This document shows, one piece after another, positions 41,041 through 51,015 of a stretch of 64,000 nucleotides of DNA. The notes under the pieces are model-generated. The model saw only the letters and a program-made list of their open reading frames with translations, was not told the origin of the DNA and made no database searches. A program made the translations under genes and the position numbers. The stretch's first letter is position 1, and each line of letters begins with the position of its first letter. Where the stretch lies: positions 8,772,349 to 8,836,348 of the forward strand of contig OX439129.1 of the NCBI GenBank assembly GCA_949318235.1, written 5' to 3'. Origin of the DNA: Ecdyonurus torrentis. Taxonomy: Eukaryota > Arthropoda > Insecta > Ephemeroptera > Heptageniidae.

Positions 41041-41469
41041 TCTTATCACAAAAGGTTGTAATTATTATCCATTTAAAAATTATGTAGTATAATATTTGTA
41101 AAACTTGACACATAAAATAGTTTTGCTGTAAACATTACATGCAAGTAAACAAATGTATGCAACCTGAAATACTGCAATGTGATTGAGAATTTCGATCGTC
41201 ATTTGTACCGCGAAAAAGTTTAACTCTCATTTCCCTTTTTTTTTTCTCTCTCTCACTTTTGTTCTTTGTGGGTGAAGTGTCAAGTCAGCAAGTGGAAAAC
41301 TGGGAAAGTGCGTTTTGAGTTACGAATTACGATGTGTTTCGATGAAAGGTATATAGGAGCTGTATTAGGCGACAGCAGGTATATAAATTAGTAACTTCTT
41401 CTGTTTTGTTTAATATACTTTCTTCGACATTATGCCATTCGACATTATGCTATATAGTAAATAATGAAT

Positions 41470-41790
41470 AATGTACTAGTTATCGGGCACACCGCAGTTA
41501 TCGGCAGGCTCTTTTTACGGCGAAAGTAATAAGTTTACGAGATTCTAACTAGAACCAACTATCTTAGAATTCCGTCTACTTGCCGTACCGCTACTTAAAA
41601 CTCTTTTATCACTAGAGGGAGCCGAGATAAATAGGGGTGCCGTAACGGCACCCCTATTTATCTCGGCTTGCCGTAACTGCGGCAGTGTTGGTTTGGCTGC
41701 TTTTTCTCAACAATACTGTAGGAATTTCAACCTTAAAGAGTTAAGACACTTAAGCTGCCGATAACTATAGTACATTTACCATAATGCATT
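41470..41790. repeat. Inverted-repeat element with a perfect 47-bp palindrome core
   Basis: Outer arms contain AATGTACTAGTTATCGG at left and CCGATAACTATAGTACATTT at right. At the centre, 41621-41667 is a perfect palindrome with 23-nt arms around a single A; the arms begin GCCGAGATAAATAGGGG. It lies directly beside the dispersed repeat copy 2 and 270 bp from the retrotransposon. Confidence 0.65.
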
Positions 41791-42063
41791 TGGTGGTTGC
41801 ATTCATGTTAAAGTCAACGCCATAAGTAATTAAGAACTAAATAACATGGGCTAGTAAAGGAAAATGACACATTTTGCCAGTTTAAAAATCCTTAGCGATT
41901 TTTTTGAGAGAATTATAATGCTATTAACAAGTTGCGTAAGGTTTTTAAGTATGCGAGACAAATAATAATGACAAAAATATTAAATTTACCGAAAAATTGG
42001 GAGGTGGTGCGCACCGTAGACCATTACCCGAAATCCCACGTTTGTCCTATGAAGCAATGTTAT
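41780..42063 (-). repeat. Dispersed repeat, copy 2, left part
   Basis: Similar to 8700-8940 in several long blocks. It is cut by the LTR retrotransposon at the GTTAT target (42059-42063) and resumes at 47264. This shows the repeat was present before the retrotransposon arrived. Confidence 0.6.
42059..42063 (+). repeat. Target site duplication, left copy
   Basis: GTTAT immediately before the 5' LTR. The same five bases follow the 3' LTR at 47259-47263. Confidence 0.9.
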
Positions 42064-42308
42064 TGTTATGATTGTGAACCCCGCTTGCCAAACCCACTTA
42101 TGTTCCCATACTATGCATATGATTTTGGGAGGGGAAAACAGCTGTTGTAAGTGGGGAGGGGGGAGCGTGTGGGAAATCAAGATGGTACACTAGGGGATTG
42201 GAACACGCTAGGAGAATGAAATTGTAATTATAACACGATCCGTTATCTTAAATAAACATTATCAGTGACATCTAATCTATGTGAGTTTACTTTATTAATA
42301 CCACCACA
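42064..42308 (+). repeat. 5' LTR (245 bp)
   Basis: Starts TGTTATGATTGTGAACC and ends CCACCACA, giving TG...CA ends. AATAAA occurs near 42250 and is the likely polyadenylation signal of the element. Identical to the 3' LTR. Confidence 0.95.
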
Positions 42309-42330
42309 AATTGGCGACGAGAGATGCGAG
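42309..42330 (+). other. Putative primer-binding site
   Basis: TGGCGACGAG starts at 42312, three bases after the LTR. TGG is the usual complement of a tRNA CCA end. I do not assign the tRNA. Confidence 0.55.
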
Positions 42331-42386
42331 ATGGCGACATAATGAACGGATTTTAGTGTGCAGTGTGAAGGGATCAAGGAAGAAAA

Positions 42387-42992
42387 ATGTCAGAAGACGA
42401 GTCTACGAAGCATCCACCACCTGTCTACATGGTATTGGGTACGGTAGGAACTACGTACGAATTTATTCCTGGAGGAGAAGAGTCTTTTTCGAATTACATA
42501 GACCATCTAAATTATTATTTTAAGGCAAACCAAATTAGAGAAACAGAACGACAGAAGAACACATTATTGACAGTCATAGGCAAGAATGTGTTCAAGCAAC
42601 TTAAAAAACTTATTAAAGCTCCAGAAACTTTAGAATCGTTGTCGTTTGAAAGAATTGTCATAATTTTGAAAAGTTATTATGATCCAGAACCAAACATATG
42701 GGTGTTAAGATATGAATTTTTATGTTGTATGCAGAAACCAAATGAAGCTTTGACACAGTTCATTGCTGAACTGAACGGGTTGAGTGTCAAATGTAACTTC
42801 ACAGACGTAGAACAATGCATGCTAATGCAAATATTAGCGGGAATGAGAGACTCTAAATTACGTCAAACATTTTTAGAAATGTCAAAATTATCATTACAGG
42901 TGGTACGAGAAAAAGCAGAAGCTGCGGAGATGGCAATGAAGAGTGCAGCGAGGTTGAAAATCAAGGGGGGGAGGAGGTTATTCATAGAATGA
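42387..42992 (+). CDS. gag: Retrotransposon gag (capsid part)
   Basis: A 201-residue frame starting in a good context (AAAAATGTC). It shows the Ty3/gypsy capsid pattern: an alpha-helical protein with EALTQFIAELNGLSVKCNF (about residues 130-150) and MLMQILAGMRDSKLRQTF shortly after. Its stop codon overlaps the pol start as ATGA (42989-42992). The zinc-knuckle nucleocapsid that normally ends Gag is not in this frame but at the start of the next one. The frame change is placed just before the end, at a run of seven G (about 42964-42971). The last residues after this run (GRRLFIE) are therefore probably not native. Confidence 0.85.
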   Translation: MSEDESTKHPPPVYMVLGTVGTTYEFIPGGEESFSNYIDHLNYYFKANQIRETERQKNTLLTVIGKNVFKQLKKLIKAPETLESLSFERIVIILKSYYDPEPNIWVLRYEFLCCMQKPNEALTQFIAELNGLSVKCNFTDVEQCMLMQILAGMRDSKLRQTFLEMSKLSLQVVREKAEAAEMAMKSAARLKIKGGRRLFIE

Positions 42993-45900
42993 CAGAGAGA
43001 AGAAACAGAGGAGGAAACCGTGGAAGTTTTCCAGGCCAAGGCCATAGTCAGTGGGGAAGGGGCACACAAGTGGGGCGAGGAAGTAGGGGAAGCGCCCAAG
43101 CCAGAGGTGCCAGAGCGGAATGTTTCCGCTGTGGGTCAAGCTATCATGACGGTAGCCAGTGTGCACACACTAATACTGTGTGTGATTTTTGTGAGCAGAG
43201 AGGACATTTGCAAAGGGTATGTGTAGTGAGGAGAAACCAGATACTGCATAATGCAGGAAGAGGGAAAGAGAGAAGAGAGAAAACCTTTCGAGCACACTAC
43301 GTCAGTGCAGAACAGGAAGATGAGGAAGAAGAGGAGGACACCGAGGGGCCAACTCAGCAGGAGAGGAGAGAACTGGAGTCACCAGCAGTGAACAAGTGGG
43401 AACAGTCTGAGTATAGCCTGTTTATGATGCATGCGGATAGTAAAGAGGGGGAGTCTGATGTAGTGACTCCTATATTGTTAAGTCTAAAAGTGGCAGGGAA
43501 GTCAGTAGTGTTTGAAGTAGACAGTGGGGCAAGTTGTAGCTTAATTGGCCAGGACACATTTACTCAACTATGGCCTGACGGAACATCATTGGAGACTAAC
43601 GTGCCCAAGATAAACACTTGGTCAAAGGAGAGTTTAGCTGTAAAAGGGTGTCTCCAGGTGTTAGTGGAAATAAAGGATAGGGCGTGCATGTTGCCACTTA
43701 TAGTCATGAATTCACCAGGACCTGCTTTATTAGGACGTAATTGGTTTTCAGCCCTGGGAATTGCAGTGAGCGGCATACAGACAGTACACTTCACCTCAGC
43801 GGAGACGGCTGACCAAGCGCTGATAGGACTCCCTGTGGAGCTGCGGGGGCTCGAAGGAGTGTTTGCAGCCGGGCTGGGCAAGTACACTGGACCACCAGCC
43901 TCCATCGAGATGAAGCCGGGAGCTACACCAAAGTTCATGAAGCCGAGAAGTGTACCCTATGCCAAGGAGGAACGTGTCAAGCGTGAGTTAATTCGTCTTA
44001 AGAATGATGATTATATGAAGCCCATATTATTTTCTAAGTGGGCTTCTCAAACGATAGATTTAGAAAAGGCAGATGGGACTTTGAGGATATGTGGGGATTA
44101 CAAAGGAACTGTCAATCCACAATGTGTCACCGAAGTTTTCCCTATGCCAACCATACAGAATATGTTAGATAAATTAGGAGATGTAAAATACTTCTCGAAA
44201 CTTGATTTGGCTAGAGCTTTCAACCAGATAACTGTAGATGAGGAGACGTCAAAGATACTCACGATTAATACCATATTGGGACTATTTAGGGTATTAAGAT
44301 TGAGCCCGGGGTTGTCATCAGCCCCGGCCATATTTGTGAGAATTATATCACAATTAATGTGTGGATTGGACGGAGTGTTAACATACTACGATGATATTTT
44401 GGTGGCTGCAAAATCTGTGGCACTCCTATGGGAACGTACAAGAGCTGTATTGATTAGACTACTAGAAGCAGGTCTCCGGCTTAATAAAGAAAAATGCTTG
44501 TTTTGTGTGTTGCAGCTAGAGTTCGCAGGTTACTTCTTGTCTGGTCAAGGAGTGAAGCCTACCCAGTCTAAGGTTGAAGCCTTGATGAAGATGCCCAACC
44601 CCAATGAGAAGGGTGAACTGCAATCCTTATTGGGGTATATAAATTATTACGACAGGTTCCTGCGTCATAAGGCTACGTTATTCCACCCGCTATATCAACT
44701 ATTGGTAGATGGAGCGGAATGGGTATGGACCCAAAAGCATCAAGATGCCCTGAATTATGTCAAGCAAGTGCTAAGCTCAGAAATTGAGCTTACCTTATTC
44801 AACCCTAACCTACCCATCATCCTAGATGCCGATGCAAGTTCTGTCGGAGTGGGAGCTGAAATCAGTCATGTGATGCCAGGCGGCGAAGAAAAACCTTTCT
44901 CCAATGCTTCCAGAACCCTGAGACCCAGCGAGAAAAACTATGCTCAAATAGACAGAGAAGCGCTGTCCGTAGTATTTGGGGTCAAGAAGTTCCACATGTA
45001 CGTGGCTGGAAGAACCTTCACTATACGAACAGACCACAAACCATTGCTAGGGTTACTTCAGTGTGATAAACCTATACCAGAAACAGTATCTCCTAGAATG
45101 CTTAGGTGGTCTCTATACTTGAGTAATTATTCTTATAGATTAGTATACAGACCTGGGAAACAACATGCTAACGCGGATGTATTCAGTAGACTTCCTATAG
45201 CCACAACCAGTGTCGAGGATCCTCCGGAACCAGCAGGCATTCTGTTTATGGAGCAAGCCCCAGAAGAGTGGTCTGTAAAAATGATTGCCAAAGAAACCAG
45301 AGGAGATCCAATACTAGCTAAAGTAATGGCTATACTAATGCATGGTGGTTCATTGACGGAATTGCACTCGGAGTACCAAAAGAATAGTGAGGCATTGTCC
45401 ATAGTAAAAGGATGCTTACTGTATGGAAACCGAGCGGTCATCCCACTTAAATGCAGAGAAAAAATCTTAGAGCTGCTGCATAAACATCACATCGGGATAA
45501 GCGGCATGAAGAACAAAGCCCGAGCATATGTATGGTGGCCACACATTGATAAAAACATTGAAGATCTAGGAAAAACTTGTGCTACATGTAATGCCATGAA
45601 AAGAGGTCCACCACAAGCTCCTAGAATACCATGGTCACCATCACCTCCAGCCTCAAGAGTACACGTTGATTTTTTTGGTCCGCTGAAAGGAAGAACTTTT
45701 TTCATAGCAGTGGATGCCAGCACCAAGTGGGCAGCCGTTGAAGAAACTCACGGGTCATTGTCAACCAACACAGTAGTGAAAATATTAAAAAACTGGTTCG
45801 CAAACTGGGGATTGCCAGATATAATCGTAAGTGACAATGGACCAGCATTCAAGTCTGCAGAATTTACCAAATTTATAAATAAGTATAATATTACACACAT

Positions 45901-46744
45901 TCCAGTGACAGAGTACCATGCCGCTAGTAATGGGCAAGCCGAACGAACAGTACAGACAATTAAAAATATGATGTTAAAAATTCCAGTGGAAAAATGGTCA
46001 GCTCAAATTCCTGAAATATTACTGGAATTGAGGACCACTCCATCAGCAACCACAGGAATATCGCCTTCACAAGCAATGTATGGACGGCAAATTAGAACGC
46101 TCTGGGACACATTCCATCCATTGTATGAACGTAAAGAATATCCAAAAAGGGAGGAAGAAGCAGCACAAGCAACACAGAGCTACAAGTATTATTATCAGGT
46201 GGGAGACTTGGTATGGGCGCAAGATTATAAACAGAAGAAACTAGCATGGTTGCCAGCTAGGGTAGTAGAAGTATTGGGGCCGAGAAAATATAAAGTACAG
46301 TTTGACAATCAAACCACAAGATTCTACCATCCAGACAACATGAAGAAACGTTATGTTGAGAAAGCAAATGTTTTTAATCCTGATTGTTCCAGCCTCCATA
46401 CTCAGTTACCAGTGAAAAAATCACCATATACTTGTAACCCTGTAACTAATGCATTGCCTAAGTTAACCCCTGTTACGTACGTTACAGAACCTACAGTGTC
46501 CAGCAGGAATGGTTCAAACGAGACAAGCAGAGAGGCCATCCGATCACCAGGCTCAGGAAATCAGTCAGGCAGATCAACCAACGCCTGTACTCCCAGCCGA
46601 ACCCCGGTTGGTTCCATTAGTGGAGTAGGAGATCTGTCTGCTAACAGTACTAACTCACCTGAGTTGGTCACGTCTACCCCTATTAGACGAAGCCAAAGAA
46701 CACCACGAGTTCCTAGAAGGCTAGGAGATTATTATGTGGAGTAA
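42989..46744 (+). CDS. pol: Retrotransposon nucleocapsid-pol polyprotein, 1251 aa
   Basis: Copies the element RNA into DNA and inserts it. Two CCHC zinc knuckles come first (C45-C48-H53-C58 and C65-C68-H73-C78). Then aspartic protease (DSGA, D178), reverse transcriptase (D406 in FSKLDLARAF; YYDD with D468 and D469), RNase H (D613/D615, E657, D682) and integrase. The integrase has zinc residues H831/H834 and C864/C867, catalytic D894, D949 and E985 with the D-35-E spacing, and a GPRKYKV C-terminal motif. There is no stop or frameshift inside. Oddities: conserved RT positions usually reading like LPFG are RLSPG here, and the N-terminal methionine is probably fortuitous because the frame stays open upstream into gag. 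No chromodomain and no env. Confidence 0.93.
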   Translation: MTERRNRGGNRGSFPGQGHSQWGRGTQVGRGSRGSAQARGARAECFRCGSSYHDGSQCAHTNTVCDFCEQRGHLQRVCVVRRNQILHNAGRGKERREKTFRAHYVSAEQEDEEEEEDTEGPTQQERRELESPAVNKWEQSEYSLFMMHADSKEGESDVVTPILLSLKVAGKSVVFEVDSGASCSLIGQDTFTQLWPDGTSLETNVPKINTWSKESLAVKGCLQVLVEIKDRACMLPLIVMNSPGPALLGRNWFSALGIAVSGIQTVHFTSAETADQALIGLPVELRGLEGVFAAGLGKYTGPPASIEMKPGATPKFMKPRSVPYAKEERVKRELIRLKNDDYMKPILFSKWASQTIDLEKADGTLRICGDYKGTVNPQCVTEVFPMPTIQNMLDKLGDVKYFSKLDLARAFNQITVDEETSKILTINTILGLFRVLRLSPGLSSAPAIFVRIISQLMCGLDGVLTYYDDILVAAKSVALLWERTRAVLIRLLEAGLRLNKEKCLFCVLQLEFAGYFLSGQGVKPTQSKVEALMKMPNPNEKGELQSLLGYINYYDRFLRHKATLFHPLYQLLVDGAEWVWTQKHQDALNYVKQVLSSEIELTLFNPNLPIILDADASSVGVGAEISHVMPGGEEKPFSNASRTLRPSEKNYAQIDREALSVVFGVKKFHMYVAGRTFTIRTDHKPLLGLLQCDKPIPETVSPRMLRWSLYLSNYSYRLVYRPGKQHANADVFSRLPIATTSVEDPPEPAGILFMEQAPEEWSVKMIAKETRGDPILAKVMAILMHGGSLTELHSEYQKNSEALSIVKGCLLYGNRAVIPLKCREKILELLHKHHIGISGMKNKARAYVWWPHIDKNIEDLGKTCATCNAMKRGPPQAPRIPWSPSPPASRVHVDFFGPLKGRTFFIAVDASTKWAAVEETHGSLSTNTVVKILKNWFANWGLPDIIVSDNGPAFKSAEFTKFINKYNITHIPVTEYHAASNGQAERTVQTIKNMMLKIPVEKWSAQIPEILLELRTTPSATTGISPSQAMYGRQIRTLWDTFHPLYERKEYPKREEEAAQATQSYKYYYQVGDLVWAQDYKQKKLAWLPARVVEVLGPRKYKVQFDNQTTRFYHPDNMKKRYVEKANVFNPDCSSLHTQLPVKKSPYTCNPVTNALPKLTPVTYVTEPTVSSRNGSNETSREAIRSPGSGNQSGRSTNACTPSRTPVGSISGVGDLSANSTNSPELVTSTPIRRSQRTPRVPRRLGDYYVE

Positions 46745-47013
46745 ATTGGATTATGTTGTTGTTTTAAACAAGTAAGCAGTACAAAATAAGTTACTGTAAG
46801 TTAAGATGAACTTGGTAGTTCAAAGTTCATTGGAATATGTATTCCGTTCAGGTTTAAATAATAGTCGTAAGCAATTTATACTTAAAATTTTATTGTTCAT
46901 TTTACATACAACTTCTATGTATAATAATTGTGTTAATGAATTGTTTTGATGAGTGGATAGCATCATTGTTTTGTGTTTTTGGTTACTTCAGGTCCTTCTA
47001 AAAAGGGAGGAGT
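46745..47013 (+). other. Retrotransposon 3' untranslated region with polypurine tract
   Basis: Non-coding, 269 bp. AAAAAGGGAGGAGT (47000-47013) directly before the 3' LTR is the polypurine tract that primes plus-strand DNA. Confidence 0.85.
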
Positions 47014-47258
47014 TGTTATGATTGTGAACCCCGCTTGCCAAACCCACTTATGTTCCCATACTATGCATATGATTTTGGGAGGGGAAAACAGCTGTTGTAA
47101 GTGGGGAGGGGGGAGCGTGTGGGAAATCAAGATGGTACACTAGGGGATTGGAACACGCTAGGAGAATGAAATTGTAATTATAACACGATCCGTTATCTTA
47201 AATAAACATTATCAGTGACATCTAATCTATGTGAGTTTACTTTATTAATACCACCACA
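47014..47258 (+). repeat. 3' LTR (245 bp)
   Basis: Identical to the 5' LTR at an offset of 4950 bp. Followed by the GTTAT duplication at 47259-47263. Confidence 0.95.
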
Positions 47259-47345
47259 GTTATTAATTGCTGAAATACGGCATCGAAGTGCATTTATTAT
47301 GACGTTATGCGCACACACCATTTTACAGTATAGGACGCTATATTG
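47259..47345 (-). repeat. Target duplication and dispersed repeat copy 2, right part
   Basis: After GTTAT the sequence continues with the segment matching CGAAGTGCATTTATTATGACG, homologous to 8940-9010 and 50930-50980. It joins the left part at 41780-42063 when the element is removed. Confidence 0.6.
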
Positions 47346-48634
47346 TATTATATATGGCCCACAGTACAGACGAATTAATTCAGAATCTTTTTTTTATTTA
47401 GTTTTTTTTTATATATATAATTATTTACTGTATGTCTTACTAAGGCCCCGTATTCGAGAGGACCGTTGAGCAGTGACAGAAGGTAGCCAGGAAAGGCGCA
47501 AGCGCCCATGTTTAACCTGATCTACCCTTTGAGGGATGAAAGGATGTAGAAGGAAGAGGTAGAGTGTTGGTAGAAAGGATTGGAAGGTAGCGGCTTAGTA
47601 CTACTCTGAATGAATTCATAATATATAAACTTGAGAGACTCGATAAAGCGGATAATATAAAGTACATCACCATAGAGCTTAAAGCAATTCTTAAGTATAC
47701 AGATTACAGATTCATCCTCTAATTTTTTTTGATATTATATAATTGATATGAATACATGATTATATTTTACCGGGGAAGTTTTAAATTTTTTTTTTCAGGA
47801 ATTTTGTTATATAAAGATACTTTTAAGATATATGCGGATAATTTTTTCTCAAGGAAATATGCCATTATCTACGTACACGCAATTGAAATAATGGTGTATC
47901 TACTAAAAATAAAATAAATAAATAATAATAATAAAAAAACAAAAACAAAAAAATTATATTTATATAATTTGTAAAGATACTTTTAATGCAGTTTATAGTC
48001 TGTGAAATGATTATTGATATTTTATATATTATACAAAGATATCATATAGCTTATTATACAATATCAAAATTTGAAATTGTAGATTATGTATAAATTTTAA
48101 ATTTAGGTTTGCTTACTTTTGTTATCAAAGATTTATAACATATATATTGAGCATTATTAATTTGTTTGAATTTGAATAATGAAATACGCAGATTTCATCG
48201 ATTTTATTCATATGATTCGTAGATTTAACGAAAATAATTTTCTTATCCAAATTTTTACGATACAAACAATTTTAGGAGAACTTTATTAATTAGGGGCCAT
48301 GCGTATTTTTCTATTTTAAAAGAGGCATTTTTAAGTGTCATTTAATTTTATGATACCCATATAATATTATAAAAAAAAGCAAGAAAAATAAAATAAAGAA
48401 ATAAAAATAAAATAACGAGACAGAAAAAAAAAGTAGTTCTTTTTTTCTACATTGTCGCATTGTGTATGTATGTACTTTATATATTATATAAAAAATACAC
48501 TATAGCAGTTCACTAGCGCAAACTTCACTGTGGTAAATATGTACGTCAGTAGGTCTGTCTATAACTTAATTAGTTTTTAGAGTTCTGAATTTTTATGTGT
48601 TCATATGTTTACATAGTTTTGTCGCAAAGTTTAC
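47346..48634. other. Non-genic DNA
   Basis: A GC-richer patch at 47440-47600 (ending near AGGGATGAAAGGATG) has no recognised coding content. The rest is AT-rich. Confidence 0.5.
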
Positions 48635-48695
48635 CTTGTTCGTGGCCATCATTATCATTGTCCAAGACACCTGGCTGTGTTAATTCGTCCAACAT
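48635..48695 (-). CDS. Candidate distal first coding exon of F8A (or an orphan exon)
   Basis: On the minus strand, ATG at 48695 opens MLDELTQPGVLDNDNGHEQ and runs to AACAAG|GTAAAC (48635/48634), a fair 5' splice site. It ends with one base of a codon. The first F8A coding exon begins with two bases before its ATG (40672), so splicing would continue in frame as ...[18 protein letters not shown]. The human protein has about 20 residues before the matching DFL, versus 8 with the internal start. The intron would be 8 kb and contain the retrotransposon. A short out-of-frame ATG lies 8 bp upstream. Phase agreement has a one-in-three chance by luck. Confidence 0.4.
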
Positions 48696-48699
48696 TTTG

Positions 48700-50880
48700 G
48701 CATCGATTTATATATATGTGTGACTATATATTTATATTTTAAATTATAAAGTTTTATTATCAGTCCCACACCCGAGCCGAGGTTAAAATAGGTGTGGAAG
48801 TATACACATTGAACTTGCAAGTTAATTAAAAAGGGATGAAGATAAGATAAAAGAACGTGTATCAATAATATAAATTTAGAGATAACAAAAATAGTATTTA
48901 ATAATTTGACCTCACTTTAAAACTATATAGTTATAAAAATTTTATTGCAAAATGTGAGTAAAACCCACTTACAATGTTATAACAAACAATAATATTATTG
49001 ATGTGGTATTTTTCAAAGGTTTTTATTATATTTGTAAATTGTAATATAGTTACTATTATAAATATAGTATTAATTATACGTTCAAAAAAGTTATATGGTG
49101 AATAAATATAAATACACGTTCTAATATTTTTAAATAATTATTTTCAATAAAAAATTGAGGCCAAATATTATTACTTGTACGATCATTACCAAGTATTACC
49201 TAATACGTAATATGTGCAATAAAATTAAATAGATGTTGTCGTTTAAATTCATTTGTATTCTGCGTTGTACTTTTTTATTTTTATAATAATTTGTTGTCGC
49301 AGAGAGCATTACGTACAATTTTGTTTATATACACACATCCTAATTATATATTTGCAGCTTTCAAATTCTATTTTTGTGCAAGTTACGAAATACAATAATA
49401 AATCCATGTATAACAATTAGGATTTTTCTAATGACAAAATCTAATTTACAATTAATAGAAAAATAGGACACTTCAAATGTTTAATAGAAGAATTGCAGAT
49501 GTACTGGTTTAGCGAATAAAAAAAAAAAATAATAAAAATCCGAGCCCAACAATGCTAATAAAGTGCAAGCAGATAGCAGACGACTTATCTTGATTTAACA
49601 ATACTTAATTCCTTAAATGAGGAAACGAAGCAGATATAACTTGCGTTTTGAAAAAAAAAATCAGTATACCGGTAACTGAAATTTTTACAGTAACTTACTG
49701 AGCCTCAAAGCTTTTGTTTTCTTAAATTTCAAGTAATTATAAGTATTAAATTTAAATTCAAGTTTTAAATAATTACAAAGAACACCTTAGTCCTATAGAA
49801 AATAATATATAACATAGTAGAATTCTTATACATCCCTTTAAAATTATTCAAACGTGATTGGTGATTTTTTTTTTCTTCAAAGAATCAATAATTTGTTATA
49901 ATTACTGGCCCGGAGGAGATGGCCAGCAGATTATGATAAATTACTTACATTTCAAGGTTTAAAGTATTAATTCAAGGCTCTGTACCCTCCAAGTCTTCAG
50001 TATTAAGATAGCATTATCATCGTGGATACACGCGACAATCCGGAAATTTGTTATGGTGATTAAATTTTGACCATGAAAAATTTATCGGAAGCGTTGTATT
50101 TGATTTTCATTGTTCGCGTCTCAGAAGCAGAAAATATCGATCGTGGGCATTGTCTTCTATTTAACATAATAATAAAAAATAAAATGTTATTTTCTTATGA
50201 AAACTAAATTTTAATGACATAAGGATAACTATATGAATTTGTATTACTTATTATGGGTTATGTATCGATTGAAATAGCTTATTTTCTTAATAGAGACTAA
50301 AGCGATGTAAAGTAAGGTCCTTAATTAGGCTCGATAGGGCGGTTGTATGAAATTGCATACTTGGGGCTTGCGCCATGGCCTTTTGCATAGAGAAGTTTTT
50401 AATGCTCTAAAATTTAATTGTTATTCTCGGATGTAAACAGCTAATGGACCACTTGCAACGAAATGTTTTTAATTGTTGCAAAGTGTAAGTGAAAACGATT
50501 TTTCCTTAAGACATGCATTAAGATTATTTCCAGTTATTTTAGATTGTTCGTTCATTGCAAGTGGTTCATTCTTTACCAATAAAAAAAAAGACAATATAGT
50601 TCATTAGTATTTTTTTTATTTGAAAAAAAGAAGAAAGAAAAAAAAAACGCCTAATACTAGTTAATGTTATTTATACTCAAGTATGGCGTCGAAGCACAAA
50701 CTTAGATCAATAAGGGTGAAACCACCCAATTATATTAGGCATTTTGACATAAGATTTTATATATACTGTATATCAATTTATTATATTACTTATGTATCAA
50801 ACAATAATGACATAACATTAATGCAAAGTGTTATTTATTTATTTATTTATTTTTAAAGTTAAACCATAATAAAAAATTGT
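48700..50880. other. AT-rich non-genic DNA
   Basis: No gene supported. A short inverted repeat (CACTTGCAACGAA against TTCATTGCAAGTG) spans about 50456-50570. Confidence 0.5.
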
Positions 50881-50884
50881 ACCA

Positions 50885-51015
50885 TCTCTCACAGAGTTCT
50901 TCATCTGCTTTGCAATGTTATTCACTACTCCAGTATTGCCTCCAAGTGCATTAAATATGACATCATGCGGATACACCCTATAATATTCAGTGAATGTGGA
51001 CTTGCTCTGTTGCTG
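50885..51015 (-). pseudogene. Exon-like fragment, dispersed repeat copy 3
   Basis: On the minus strand a 3' splice-like TTTTTTATTCAG precedes an open frame containing TFTEYYRVYPHDVIFNALGG followed by NTGVVNNIAKQMKNSVRDG. It has protein-like composition and no stop. Degenerate relatives are at 8700-9030 and across the retrotransposon at 41780-42063/47264-47345. I do not recognise the family. It could be an exon of a live gene, or the best-preserved copy of an old coding repeat. Confidence 0.4.

Larger units (their letters stand above)
42064..47258 (+). mobile_element. Ty3/gypsy LTR retrotransposon, full length (5195 bp)
   Basis: Order: 5' LTR, primer-binding region, gag, pol (protease, reverse transcriptase, RNase H, integrase), polypurine tract, 3' LTR. 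The two 245-bp LTRs are identical as read base by base, and the 5-bp target duplications match, so the insertion is recent. No envelope gene is present. The protease-RT-RNaseH-integrase order defines Ty3/gypsy. The style of the RNase H and integrase resembles Mag-type elements often annotated as K02A2.6-like; that finer placement is from memory of the family and uncertain. Confidence 0.95.

Noticed and set aside
42863..45726. Several minus-strand open frames of 60-124 codons
   Set aside because: Antisense shadows of the retrotransposon gag and pol frames.
46745..47013. Possible envelope gene after pol
   Set aside because: Only 269 bp remain before the 3' LTR and they contain no open frame.
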